A DNA stretch of 64,000 bases from Dehalobacter sp. 12DCB1 (GCF_004343605.1 NZ_POSF01000011.1:198990-262989); one strand, 5' to 3'. Numbered from the stretch's first letter, positions 1-8,359 are shown. Numbers and translations: made by a program. Notes: a model not told the origin generated them from the letters alone.

Positions 1-158
1 TGGGTGTAACAAATTTAAACGATTCACTCATATAAATACCCCTCAAATTTTTTAAAGAAATTTTATTAACAGATTAATAAAATAATAAACTTTCCATTTT
101 AGACATAATGCCCTCTTCAAGAATGAAATCTTACTAGAATCTCAAAAGCATAATCATT

Positions 159-569
159 TCATAATCTCCTCAACCTCTCCGCCACCTCAACATCCGCCGG
201 ACAAAACTCATACAGTCCCAATTCCTCCGCCCTCACCCATCGTATATCCCAGTGAACTATTCTTTGCAGCTCCCCCTCAATAATCCGGCTCTCAAAGAAA
301 GTAAAGCACATCTCTTTCTCCCCATACGTATACCGACTCTCCGCAAACACCTCACCAACCTGAATCGTAATACCGAGTTCCTCCTGACATTCCCGAACCA
401 GACATTCCTCCAAGCTCTCCCCAATCTCCTGCTTCCCTCCTGGAAATTCCCAAAGCAGCGGACAGCTGCCCGTATTGTCACGCTGACAAATTAAAATCTT
501 ATCATCCTGTCTCAAGATCGCTGCGGTGACTTGCGTTATTTTTTTCTGATCCATCATTTCATCCATCAT
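159..569 (-). CDS. Nudix hydrolase (MutT-like NTP pyrophosphohydrolase)
   Basis: Probably hydrolyses a damaged or non-canonical (d)NTP to the monophosphate. The Nudix box is complete: GKQEIGESLEECLVRECQEE followed by LG fits Gx5Ex7REUxEExGU. About 136 residues is normal for a stand-alone MutT. An in-frame TTG lies at 581, inside the end of the helicase gene, but I take the ATG at 569, directly after the helicase stop at 571; ATGs at 566, 557 and 554 are also possible. The stop/start contact implies translational coupling to the PLD-helicase upstream, so the two products probably act together. The exact nucleotide substrate cannot be read from the sequence. Confidence 0.85.
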   Translation of the reverse strand: MMDEMMDQKKITQVTAAILRQDDKILICQRDNTGSCPLLWEFPGGKQEIGESLEECLVRECQEELGITIQVGEVFAESRYTYGEKEMCFTFFESRIIEGELQRIVHWDIRWVRAEELGLYEFCPADVEVAERLRRL

Positions 570-570
570 C

Positions 571-3500
571 TCAACCCACAATCAATTTATTCGTCTTATT
601 AATGAACTTCGCCGGGATCGGCTCATGAAGCCGCCAGATAATATTCATCGGCCTGCTTCCCTCATGTTTGACATAATCAGCTAACCCGAGAAACGTATAG
701 GGCGCTGCTCCTATGGCATCCGCTTTATATTCCCGTACAAATAGCAGTACTTTGTTGCCATTTTCTTGATGATGGATATAACGCTGACCCGTCGTCGACT
801 CTTCCGATGTCGTGCTCTGGCTCTGCCAGTGGAACAATCGGTCATTGATCGAATAATCATGATACAGGGTGGTCGGTGAGTAGTCCTTATCCGATTTATT
901 GAGGGTAATAAAGAAAATATCCGCTCTCTTATCCGGTAAGTACTTGACTCCCTCGCGAACGGTCGCCGGTTTCAGGAAATCGTAAGCCACCATGATTTGA
1001 TCCCGGGTATAGGTACAGTGCAAATCTAATGGACAGTCAAATCCCAGGTTCACCGGCCTATCCAGAAAATCAATCTTGTCATAGTTGTAGCGCAAGATCT
1101 CCAATAACTCCTCAAACAATACCGGATTACTTTTCAAGAGCAATAGACCCTCATTGAGAGATGAAAACCCGCAATCTTCCACTGATTTCTGCCAGACTGT
1201 AAAATGGAACATCTGCAGCATCCGCTTCTCTAAATCCGAGAAGTCCGCTTCATCAAATACTTCCATCTCCGGCAGTACCTCGAGCAGAAATCGAATCCAC
1301 CTTCGGGAATCCATGGCGCAGATCCGGCCGAATGCTTTGGTCAATATATTTTCCTGTTCCTCTTCAAAATCATCCCGAACCCCTGCCATCACACAGAGCC
1401 GGGAAAAAGACCCTCTCGCATAAAGCGTTTTAATACCGATATGCGCATGCTCCAAGAAATTAGCCAGGTTTAATTCTACGCCGGTATCTTCCGTAAAACT
1501 GGCCAGTCGCGTAATCATCCCTATATTCTTATTACCGTAAGAACTGCGAATATTGTCCAGGATATATTCCCTTGCCTTGCGTTCCAGCTGAATAAAACAG
1601 CCTTTGGGCAAAGAGGTAAACCCTTCCTTGACTTCACGCTGGATATTTCGGGTCGTGTTACCTAAGAGCGCGGCAAATTTCTCTTCAAAATTGTATTTCT
1701 TATTGGCAAGACCTATAAAATCGAGAACGGTCAGACAGTCCTTATTCTCAGCCAGTCGCAAACCCCTCCCAAGCTGCTGCAGGAAAATGGTGAGACTCTC
1801 CGTTGGGCGCAAGAAAAGAACCGTATTAATCTCGGGAATGTCGACCCCTTCGTTATATAAATCCACGACAAAGATAAACCGTATTTCGCCGCTAACTAAT
1901 TTCTTTTTAGCGGTGTTCCGTTCTTCATCACTGGAATCCGAGATCAATGAAATCGAGGGAATATGGGAACGGTTAAAACTATCTGCCATATACGCAGCAT
2001 GTTCCTTCGAGACACAAAAGCCTAACCCCTTCACGTCTTCCAAATCCGTGACATATTTGATCAGGGCTTTCAGGATCATCATGGTGCGGATATCGTTACC
2101 GGTATAAATCTTAGAAAGTTCACTTTTCTCATACCCGCCCCGAGTCCATTTCAGGCTTTCTAAATCAACCGTATCTGTCACCCCAAAATATTGAAAAGGA
2201 GATAAGAGTTTGCGTTCAATCGCTTCCGGCAGACGGATTTCAGCGGCAATTCTCCGGTCGAAATAAGCCAGAATATCCTTCCCGTCCATACGTTCCGGCG
2301 TTGCCGTCAGCCCGAGTAAGATCTGCGGCCGGTAATAGGACATCAATTGGTGATAGCTTGGCGCCGCAGCATGGTGGAACTCGTCGACAATTACATAATC
2401 ATAAAAATCCGCTGACGTGTGTTCGGTCAGTTCTTTGGAATTCAGCGTTTGAATCGAAATAAATAGGTGATCGATTTTCGTTGGCTGGTAACCGCCAACA
2501 AACAGTTCGCCGAAATTCGGATCTTTTAAGACGCCCCGGAAACAAGCCATGCTCTGTTTTAAAATTTCCTCCCGGTGCGCGACGAATAACAGGCGGCAGG
2601 GTTTTCCTTTGTTCTCCTTACGAAACCGCAGGTAATCAAAGGCCGAGATGACTGTTTTTCCAGTTCCGGTCGCTGCTACGATTAGATTACGGTAATGTCC
2701 GCGAACACTTCTTTCCACCACGAGCTTATCCAGAATTTCCTGCTGAAAAGAAAAAGGTGTCAAATCAAAGTAATAAGAAACCACGTCCTCTTTTTCCTGA
2801 TAACGCTCTTGCTTCAATGCCTTGGTCAGACGGGATTTCTGATCTGGGCTGTACGTTTCAAACTCCCGCGCATACCAATAGCTCTCAAAGGTCGCTTCAA
2901 TCTTTGTGATCGTATCGGGCATATCTTTGGCGGTTGCTTTCACATTCCATTCCAGACCGCTGGAAAGGGCGGCATTGGAAAGATTAGATGAACCGATATA
3001 GGCTGTGGTGAAGCCCGTCTGGCGGTAAAAGACATACGTTTTCGCATGTAGCCGGGTCCGCTTGGTATCGTATGATATTTTTATCTCGGTGTTTGGTAAT
3101 TCCGCAAGTTCGGCGATCGCTTTTATATCAGTCGCCCCCATATAAGAAGTCGTAATGACTCTAAGCTTGCCACCGCTTTGCGCGAATTGTTTTATTTCCT
3201 CTATAAGCAAACGAAGCCCGCTCCATTTAATAAAGGAAACGAGCATATCGATTCGGTCACAGGATAGAATTTCCCTTTTTAGTTCGGAATACATGCTAGG
3301 TTCCCGGACTGAACCAGTAAATAAGGAGCTAGCGGCGAGAGACGTAACAGGGCGCACGAACTCTGTCTTGTCATTCAAAGCAAATGCGCTGTTTTCTTTA
3401 TCGAATAAAGCGAATAGCTGTTCAGCCTTTTCATCGACTGATAACGCAGCGAGACTTTCTTGGGCAGTATGATCAGATACAAGCGCAACAATATGATTGA

Positions 3501-3708
3501 CCAGCGCCACTTGGTCTCTAATACTGCCGCCATTATCTTTGACATTGGACAGAACGGCTTCCAGGACTTCAGCCAGGTATTTGGAAAGTATTCTTGGGGC
3601 TTCTTCCTGATCGATTGGCAATGCCTGAATGACCTTTCCCATGGATGTCGAAAGTTCTTGACGAAGAAGTTTGTTGATCAGTTGTTCATAGAGACCGGGC
3701 TTTAGCAT
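571..3708 (-). CDS. PLD-nuclease / SF2 helicase / DUF3427 protein
   Basis: A 1045-residue fusion. Residues about 1-130 are helical. A phospholipase-D-like nuclease domain follows with RLHAKTYVFY and IGSSNLS near residue 220. Then comes a superfamily-2 helicase: Walker A GTGKT near 349, DEFHH in place of DEAH near 443, LTATPE near 473, and QQLGRGLRL near 650. The last ~350 residues match the DUF3427 region in position and length. The family is DNA/RNA-helicase-like and often accessory; PLD-helicase fusions occur in anti-phage systems such as Mokosh type II, but this domain order is not that one. The start ATG has GGAGAC just upstream. The gene overlaps or touches the Nudix gene and follows a NERD gene on the same strand. 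A role in nucleic-acid defence is inference. Confidence 0.85.
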   Translation of the reverse strand: MLKPGLYEQLINKLLRQELSTSMGKVIQALPIDQEEAPRILSKYLAEVLEAVLSNVKDNGGSIRDQVALVNHIVALVSDHTAQESLAALSVDEKAEQLFALFDKENSAFALNDKTEFVRPVTSLAASSLFTGSVREPSMYSELKREILSCDRIDMLVSFIKWSGLRLLIEEIKQFAQSGGKLRVITTSYMGATDIKAIAELAELPNTEIKISYDTKRTRLHAKTYVFYRQTGFTTAYIGSSNLSNAALSSGLEWNVKATAKDMPDTITKIEATFESYWYAREFETYSPDQKSRLTKALKQERYQEKEDVVSYYFDLTPFSFQQEILDKLVVERSVRGHYRNLIVAATGTGKTVISAFDYLRFRKENKGKPCRLLFVAHREEILKQSMACFRGVLKDPNFGELFVGGYQPTKIDHLFISIQTLNSKELTEHTSADFYDYVIVDEFHHAAAPSYHQLMSYYRPQILLGLTATPERMDGKDILAYFDRRIAAEIRLPEAIERKLLSPFQYFGVTDTVDLESLKWTRGGYEKSELSKIYTGNDIRTMMILKALIKYVTDLEDVKGLGFCVSKEHAAYMADSFNRSHIPSISLISDSSDEERNTAKKKLVSGEIRFIFVVDLYNEGVDIPEINTVLFLRPTESLTIFLQQLGRGLRLAENKDCLTVLDFIGLANKKYNFEEKFAALLGNTTRNIQREVKEGFTSLPKGCFIQLERKAREYILDNIRSSYGNKNIGMITRLASFTEDTGVELNLANFLEHAHIGIKTLYARGSFSRLCVMAGVRDDFEEEQENILTKAFGRICAMDSRRWIRFLLEVLPEMEVFDEADFSDLEKRMLQMFHFTVWQKSVEDCGFSSLNEGLLLLKSNPVLFEELLEILRYNYDKIDFLDRPVNLGFDCPLDLHCTYTRDQIMVAYDFLKPATVREGVKYLPDKRADIFFITLNKSDKDYSPTTLYHDYSINDRLFHWQSQSTTSEESTTGQRYIHHQENGNKVLLFVREYKADAIGAAPYTFLGLADYVKHEGSRPMNIIWRLHEPIPAKFINKTNKLIVG

Positions 3709-3765
3709 GGGTTGTCTCCTGTATGGTGATACATTGTCACTTAGCTAAGTATATAAGCACGCTCA

Positions 3766-4512
3766 TCAAACCGTAAACTTACACTTCGGATAATTGCTGC
3801 ATCCTTTAAACGTTCCATTCTTCCCTTTGCGAATGACCAGTTCCCCGCCACACCTTGGGCAGGTATTGGCAGCGATCATCTGAGCTTTTGTGATTTGAGT
3901 ATTCTTAATTTCATTGACATGCTGCGATCGAATATCTTTATCCTTAAGGTTTAACGCTTGCAATCTGTTATAGATTGTTTCCACTTGTTCATTGTTGATC
4001 GTTTCCGTACTGTATTTCTTTATTGTTTTTAGCAGTTTAACAGAATAGATAAGATCTGCCTCAGTTTTGACTTTGAGATCGGCCTTAACCGAGAAAACGA
4101 CAATGGGAATATAATTGATGCTGTCATACGCGTGTAAATTCTCTTTTAATGCCTGGATATGGCCATAATTTTGTCTTAGTGGATTATAAAGTTTTTCCTT
4201 CCGCTTATAAATCACCTGGGTCCAATATTCGGCATGCTCATCTCCGACAATCCAACCCTTAAAGTTTTTGGTTTCAATCACAAATACCCCAAAATTGGAC
4301 ACAATCACGTGATCAATCTGGGACGTCTTCCCTGAATGATTAAGCATCAGATCATTAATAATTTTGTACTTATTGGCATCTAGTCTGGATAAGATGACCG
4401 ATATGGTTTTCTCTCCAAGTATCCCTTTGATCTTAGGCCTAAATAATCGGTAAACAAAGACGAGAATAATAAATAACCATAGGTACCAGAAATTGATAAA
4501 GATTGAGGCCAT
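3766..4512 (-). CDS. NERD-domain nuclease-related membrane protein with C-terminal zinc ribbon
   Basis: 248 residues. An N-terminal hydrophobic segment (about 5-23) is followed by a NERD domain: LGEKTISVIL, SQIDHVIVSNFGVFVIETKN, the usual D...ETK pattern of PD-(D/E)xK-like nucleases. The C-terminus (about 215-248) is a topoisomerase-type zinc ribbon, CPRCGGELVIRKG then CSNYPKC. NERD proteins are predicted nucleases, and the zinc ribbon suggests DNA binding. SD TAGGAG precedes the ATG. It lies 57 bp upstream of the PLD-helicase on the same strand, so the three genes may be one transcription unit. Substrate and role are not determined. Confidence 0.85.
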   Translation of the reverse strand: MASIFINFWYLWLFIILVFVYRLFRPKIKGILGEKTISVILSRLDANKYKIINDLMLNHSGKTSQIDHVIVSNFGVFVIETKNFKGWIVGDEHAEYWTQVIYKRKEKLYNPLRQNYGHIQALKENLHAYDSINYIPIVVFSVKADLKVKTEADLIYSVKLLKTIKKYSTETINNEQVETIYNRLQALNLKDKDIRSQHVNEIKNTQITKAQMIAANTCPRCGGELVIRKGKNGTFKGCSNYPKCKFTV

Positions 4513-4679
4513 GCTTTTCTCCTAATTATCGACTTCATTTTCTATCTAGTTTGGTTAAATTCACCATATGAGATATAATTCTCCTTATTCCCTTCAGTTC
4601 CTGTTTATTTTTCCCATTAAAATAAAAAAGTTTATGACACCTGACGTAATTAAGGGAAAAGATATAATTTGTCTTTTCC

Positions 4680-4714
4680 AATTAAAAATAGCCGTACACT
4701 TAATGTATACGGCT
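4680..4714 (-). terminator. Rho-independent terminator of the small XRE gene
   Basis: On the minus strand AGCCGTATAC pairs with GTGTACGGCT around a 5-base loop (one G-U pair), followed by ATTTTTAATT. It sits 22 bp after the stop of the XRE gene at 4737. Confidence 0.7.
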
Positions 4715-4736
4715 ACACCTTTTCGTCCTTTTCAAT

Positions 4737-4937
4737 TTAATCGGCTATGTATTCTATTAAGTCTCCCGGTTGACAGTTCAAAACCGCACATAGCTTATCT
4801 ATGACTTCAAGCGATACATATTTATTTGTATTAAGCCGTGCTATCGTTGCCTTTGATACCTTAGCTAATTCCATAAGTTCGCCTTTTTTCAGGTTTCTAT
4901 CGATTAATAATTTTAACAAAGGCTTATAGCTTATCAT
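4737..4937 (-). CDS. Small XRE-family (Cro/C1) transcriptional regulator
   Basis: 66 residues that are almost only a helix-turn-helix: KKGELMELAKVSKATIARL is the HTH, and the tail LCAVLNCQPGDLIEYI is the typical ending of one-domain Cro/C1 regulators. A GTG at 4949 extends it by four residues, but the ATG at 4937 sits 9 nt after AGAGGTGG and is the better start. It is divergent from the 87-aa gene at 5089, and the gap contains two perfect palindromes that are the obvious candidate operators, so autoregulation is likely. Confidence 0.85.
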   Translation of the reverse strand: MISYKPLLKLLIDRNLKKGELMELAKVSKATIARLNTNKYVSLEVIDKLCAVLNCQPGDLIEYIAD

Positions 4938-4983
4938 AATAATAACCACCTCTCAGTGAACCTTATCAAAATTATACAGTAAA

Positions 4984-5003
4984 TTGTTTACCCTAGTAAA
5001 CAA
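4984..5003. promoter_or_regulatory. Perfect palindrome, candidate operator 1
   Basis: TTGTTTAC-CCTA-GTAAACAA: two perfect 8-bp arms around 4 bases, between the divergent XRE and 87-aa genes. Arm length and 4-base centre suit a Cro/C1 dimer. Inference: bound by the adjacent XRE protein. Confidence 0.6.
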
Positions 5004-5031
5004 AAGTTTAATATGTATATTGAATCGTATG

Positions 5032-5067
5032 GTTTAATATGTTATACTTAGGTATAACATATTAAAC
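5032..5067. promoter_or_regulatory. Perfect palindrome, candidate operator 2
   Basis: Two perfect 16-bp arms, GTTTAATATGTTATAC and its complement, around TTAG. The site ends 21 bp before the ATG at 5089. GTTTAATATG also occurs as a direct repeat at 5007-5016. It resembles operator 1 (GTT..AC-4-GT..AAC), suggesting the same binding protein. Confidence 0.65.
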
Positions 5068-5088
5068 TTTTCTGTGAGGTGATAAATT

Positions 5089-5352
5089 ATGTCTATCATT
5101 GACCTCATCAATAATCACGAAGAAAACGTTAATGAATTGATCAGAAATAACAACGAGTACCATAAGTATTTGGATAAGAGCAAAGAATCATGGAACAAAT
5201 TAATAAAAACAGGCATAAGTGATGGGCAAAGAGTTTTAGTCGAAAACATTGAAGCAACATCAGGATGTATCGGATCAATTACGTCTGAAATCTGTTATCA
5301 GAAAGGCTTCAGGGATGCAATGAAACTCATCATTGAGTCACTTGTTTATTGA
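5089..5352 (+). CDS. Small hypothetical protein, DUF6809-like
   Basis: 87 residues, charged and helical at the N-terminus (NNHEENVNELIRNNNEY). The C-terminal pattern SEICYQKGFRDAMKLIIESL resembles the end of DUF6809 proteins, small phage/mobile-element proteins of unknown function. SD AGGTGA lies 6 nt before the ATG. It is divergent from one XRE gene and convergent with, and overlapping by 15 bp, the second XRE gene. I cannot assign a function; the setting suggests an accessory regulatory or addiction-like module. Confidence 0.65.
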   Translation: MSIIDLINNHEENVNELIRNNNEYHKYLDKSKESWNKLIKTGISDGQRVLVENIEATSGCIGSITSEICYQKGFRDAMKLIIESLVY

Positions 5353-5568
5353 AGTTTCCGCCTTGTTATCCGGCACATATTCCAACAAATCTTCGATCCT
5401 GCATTGAAACACATCACAAATTTGATTAATCTGGTCAATCTCAATTCGCTTTGTCTCTTCATAGTACATCTTGGATATGGTCGCCGGCCTGATGCCAGTA
5501 AGCGATGCTAATGTCTTCTGATTCATTTTATGTTTTCCGAGCAGTTCGGATAGTTTGATTCTGACCAT
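5338..5568 (-). CDS. Second small XRE-family (Cro/C1) regulator
   Basis: About 76 residues with HTH KMNQKTLASLTGIRPATISK and the ending IEDLLEYVPDNKAETSINK. The ORF opens at 5595, but the internal ATG at 5568 has GGAGTG 9 nt upstream and begins MVRIKLSELLG, the usual start for this family. Its 3' end overlaps the 87-aa gene tail to tail by 15 bp. Its promoter would lie at 5600-5720, shared with the SLOG gene and containing a third perfect palindrome. Confidence 0.85.
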   Translation of the reverse strand: MVRIKLSELLGKHKMNQKTLASLTGIRPATISKMYYEETKRIEIDQINQICDVFQCRIEDLLEYVPDNKAETSINK

Positions 5569-5678
5569 GCGGAACTCACTCCACTCTATCGACATTCTCT
5601 ATTTGGCTTGATTGTATCAATAAGCGTAATAAAATCATATAATTCGAAAATAATATAACCTTTATCGTAATTTTATAT

Positions 5679-5718
5679 ACCTTAGGAGTAATTATTATGA
5701 TATAATTACTCCTAAGGT
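5679..5718. promoter_or_regulatory. 17-bp-arm perfect palindrome, candidate operator 3
   Basis: ACCTTAGGAGTAATTAT, then TATGAT, then the exact complement. It lies between the divergent XRE gene (5338-5568) and the SLOG gene (5750). The size, perfection and position 32 bp before the SLOG start fit a regulator-binding site. No T-run follows directly, so a terminator is less likely. Confidence 0.6.
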
Positions 5719-5749
5719 TATTTTATTTCTGTATCAGTAAACATAGGGA

Positions 5750-6265
5750 GTGATTCTTCTGATCAAAATACCAAGAACCTGCGGCTTCACCGGCTATCGT
5801 CCATCTAAGCTCCCTTTCCCCAACAATGAAAAGCATCCCGCCTGCCTGCGCTTAAAAGCGTTAATTCGCGACGCTGTCGAAGCAGCCATTCATGACGGCT
5901 ACACCCACTTCATCTGTGGCTTTGCTCTGGGTTCGGATACTTATTTCGCCGAAGCGGTTCTAGTATTACGTACGCTTTATCCACAAATCACCCTGGAGGC
6001 AGCCCTGGCTTGCGAAGCTCAGGCTGAAAACTGGACACAAAAAGACCGGGACAAGTTCTATGACCTCTTATCCCAGTGCGATATCGAGACCTATATCAGC
6101 CGTAAGTATTATCCGCGCTGTTATCTGGACCGGAATCGCTATATCGTCGACCACTCGCGGCGGCTGATCGCGGTGTTCGACGGGAAACTTGGAGGAACGA
6201 TGTATACCGTGAACCGGGCCCAAGCGAAGAAGATCGAATTGGTCATCATTGATCCGAATTCCTAG
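5750..6265 (+). CDS. SLOG-family (DUF1273/YpsA-like) protein
   Basis: 171 residues. The Rossmann-like SLOG fold is seen in CGFTGYRPSKLPF, FICGFALGSDTYFAEAVL and LIAVFDGKLGGTMYTVNRA, matching DUF1273/YpsA. SLOG proteins bind nucleotides or nucleotide-derived ligands, and this subgroup is common in mobile elements and conflict systems. The reading frame opens with GTG at 5750, but GGGAG touches it, so a CTG at 5759 may be the true start. It follows palindrome 3 and ends before a terminator at 6275. Biochemical role unknown. Confidence 0.8.
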   Translation: MILLIKIPRTCGFTGYRPSKLPFPNNEKHPACLRLKALIRDAVEAAIHDGYTHFICGFALGSDTYFAEAVLVLRTLYPQITLEAALACEAQAENWTQKDRDKFYDLLSQCDIETYISRKYYPRCYLDRNRYIVDHSRRLIAVFDGKLGGTMYTVNRAQAKKIELVIIDPNS

Positions 6266-6274
6266 GTAACACTT

Positions 6275-6306
6275 AAGCTGGACAAAGCATATATTGTCCG
6301 CTTTTT
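6275..6306 (+). terminator. Rho-independent terminator after the SLOG gene
   Basis: AAGCTGGACAA pairs with TTGTCCGCTT (one bulge) and runs into TTTTTAATT, 10 bp after the SLOG stop. Confidence 0.65.
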
Positions 6307-6482
6307 AATTTGCCATTTATATCACCGAATATATCGCCAGTTTTCTTGATAAATTCTTCTTGAAATTATAATTGCTGTCAAGGAAAGAACGAAATCTTGA
6401 TCACTTTAAAATTCTGGGCAAAGAAGGTTAATGGATTACTTTAGTGAATTTAATATTAGAATCCATTTTTTGGAGGTAAAAA

Positions 6483-7418
6483 ATGTTTATTGAGAAATAT
6501 GATATCATTATTATCGGAGCTGGGCCGGCAGGGCTGATTTGTGGCAGGACTTTGGCATTAGCTCATAAAAAATGCTTGATTCTGGAAAAAAAGCTTAATT
6601 TGCACGGGAAGGTATGCGGAGATGGAATCTCCAGCAGATGTGTCAAGGTGTTGGAAGCATTGAATATTTCACCGGAACTGTTAATTCGAGCAGGGGGTCA
6701 TCCTGTACACTACAATATAGCGATACATCCAAACACGATCCATAAGTCAAAAGATCAGGAAAACGAGGCAAGTACTGAATATGGTATTGGGTTATCCAGA
6801 GATACGCTAGCCGATATTTTACTGGAGCAAGCTGTAAAGGCAGGATGTGAAATCAGATTCGGTGCAGATGGCATGGAAATCAGTCACACAGACGACGGGT
6901 ATTTTTGGGGTAATGCTTGGGGACGGGATATTGTTATTGCGGCAGGAGCTGCTGCTGGATATAAAATTCATCGCCTAATGGGTAAAGGGAGTCATAACCT
7001 TAAATATTTACCCGCTGGAATATCCAGCAGGGTTGTTGCCAATACGGATTTGTCGGACGATGCCTTTTATTTTGTATTTGATTCAGAGGAGCAATTTGCA
7101 GGGTACTCCTGGGCATTTCCGCTTGGGAACCGCTTATGGAATATTGGTTCTTGGAGCAATGAAAAGGCAGTCAATTTAAAAGCCCAATATAGCACTTTTA
7201 TGAAAGGTTTTGTGGCACAAAATTTTAACATCTTGTCTTATGACAGGGTTGCAAAAGGTGGGATCATTGGTGCGGTCCCCCCCAATTTGGAGATCGAAGT
7301 CAATGATCTATGCATTGGAGATTGTGCTTTTTGTACCGATTTCATAACTGGAGAAGGAATATCTTATGCGATGATTTCAGGATATAAACGAGCCATCGAC
7401 CTGCTTCAACAGGATTGA
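6483..7418 (+). CDS. FAD-dependent oxidoreductase (geranylgeranyl reductase-like)
   Basis: 311 residues. The N-terminus has a dinucleotide-binding motif DIIIIGAGPAGLICGRTLA followed by an acidic strand end (ILEKK), then KVCGDGISSRCV as in geranylgeranyl reductase/halogenase-type flavoproteins. The second FAD motif is near the end: LCIGDCAFCTDFITGEGISY, equivalent to the usual GDAAG. At 311 residues it is a little short, as in the compact GGR-like members. SD TTGGAGG precedes the ATG. It stands alone, so the substrate (an isoprenoid or other lipid double bond is the family norm) is open. Confidence 0.75.
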   Translation: MFIEKYDIIIIGAGPAGLICGRTLALAHKKCLILEKKLNLHGKVCGDGISSRCVKVLEALNISPELLIRAGGHPVHYNIAIHPNTIHKSKDQENEASTEYGIGLSRDTLADILLEQAVKAGCEIRFGADGMEISHTDDGYFWGNAWGRDIVIAAGAAAGYKIHRLMGKGSHNLKYLPAGISSRVVANTDLSDDAFYFVFDSEEQFAGYSWAFPLGNRLWNIGSWSNEKAVNLKAQYSTFMKGFVAQNFNILSYDRVAKGGIIGAVPPNLEIEVNDLCIGDCAFCTDFITGEGISYAMISGYKRAIDLLQQD

Positions 7419-7502
7419 TGACGGGTTAAGGGCTATTGCACAACAAACTGACTAGTTCTTATTTATATACCTGATCAACGTTCGGCAATACATATATAAA
7501 AG

Positions 7503-7620
7503 GAAATAGACCGCCAATCTGCAATGTATAACGGTCTATTCCGTGTACAAAAGCCGACCGCCCTTAAAGCGGCTGTTGTGGGGAATCATATCTTCAGCAT
7601 GATTCCTCTTTGGTTATCCA
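7503..7620. repeat. Remnant copy 1 of the holin-like-toxin element
   Basis: This stretch matches the 3' halves of the two toxin elements further on: GGAAATAGACCGCC, then ..AACGGTCTATTCCG, GCCGACCGCCCTTAAAGCGG, and AGCATGATTCCTCTTTGGTTA. The toxin reading frame is gone except for its last three codons and stop, and the conserved AT-rich flank with the antisense promoter is also gone. I read it as a degenerated copy. A 61-codon ORF through it is a chance frame. Confidence 0.7.
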
Positions 7621-7662
7621 TACCAAGAAATCCAAGGGTTGTTCAGATGAATCCACTCGAAA

Positions 7663-7705
7663 ATAAGCAGGAATCCAGCTGTTCTAGGCAGCCGGATTCC
7701 TGCTT
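7663..7705. terminator. Long imperfect hairpin
   Basis: TAAGCAGGAATCCAGCTG pairs with CAGCCGGATTCCTGCTTA around 7 bases, 18 bp with one mismatch. No long T-run follows on either strand, so it may be a structured RNA end or a remnant of a transposable element rather than a classic terminator. Confidence 0.4.
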
Positions 7706-8135
7706 ATGATTGATACAACTACCAATGACTTCTATGACCCAATATTATTATATGATTTGTCTATCATAAAGTGTTCAAATTTTATATAGGGTGAGCTCTT
7801 TGCCTTTAAGGTTACAAACCTTTTGTCACGCTTGTCAGGCTTATCCCATATGATGTCAACAGCTCGTCTCATCCGAAGATGACGGCAGTCCAAATTCGCC
7901 GGCGATGGCGAATTTGAACTACACCCAGGCCCTCATCCTTCTCGGGCTTCCGGAGGAGGAACGGAATGAGTTTATCGATTGGCCTTCCATCCGTGTAAAA
8001 TTTTGAGTCGGTCAATATCTTCGTAATGCCCAAAGACTTGGCATACTCAAGGGCCATTTCAAGCATTTGGGTTGCATAGGATTATTCTTCCTTATAGAAT
8101 TTTTTTGTCCATTCGTTGCGAAGTGTAAGATTGCA
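7706..8135. other. Largely gene-free stretch with possible GNAT remnant
   Basis: No complete gene is visible. On the minus strand at 7869-8066 a frame begins EMALEYAKSLGITKIL, like the helix and strand of GNAT acetyltransferases, but nothing downstream keeps the fold and the frame has no good start. It is probably a decayed acetyltransferase fragment; confidence in that identity is low. Confidence 0.3.
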
Positions 8136-8168
8136 AAAAGATGCTGCAAGTTATGTGCAGCATCTTTT
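8136..8168. terminator. Bidirectional rho-independent terminator
   Basis: AAAAGATGCTGCA pairs perfectly with TGCAGCATCTTTT around 7 bases. A and T runs on both sides allow termination in either direction. It isolates the toxin element that begins just after it. Confidence 0.7.
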
Positions 8169-8268
8169 CTGTCAATATATGGTTTATTATGGTAATTTAT
8201 GTTATAATAACCCTGCAACAGATGGCGTGAAGGGCGGTCGGCATTCCCTCCGGAAAGGAGGTGATGCC

Positions 8269-8352
8269 ATGGAAGTATATCAAACACTCACACTGATGAT
8301 ATCCTTCGGAACATTGGTGGTTTTGATACTTTCTTTCCACAAACGGAAATAG
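8269..8352 (+). CDS. Holin-like toxin (Hol_Tox type), copy 2
   Basis: A 27-residue peptide starting MEVYQTLTLMISFGTLVV and ending SFHKRK. It has one hydrophobic helix and a basic tail, the pattern of the Hol_Tox (putative holin-like toxin) family. An excellent SD, AAAGGAGGTG, lies 5 nt before the ATG. A TATAAT at 8203 gives a short leader. An 11-bp sequence in the leader (8232-8242) is exactly complementary to 8396-8406 downstream. Such peptides are type I toxins that insert in the membrane and are normally silenced by an antisense RNA. A longer in-frame extension upstream runs through the SD and is not the gene. Confidence 0.8.
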   Translation: MEVYQTLTLMISFGTLVVLILSFHKRK

Positions 8353-8359
8353 ACCGCCC

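Noticed and set aside
7524-7709. 61-codon ORF in the first repeat copy
   Set aside because: It reads through the conserved RNA stems of the toxin element and the hairpin; other copies do not keep the frame.
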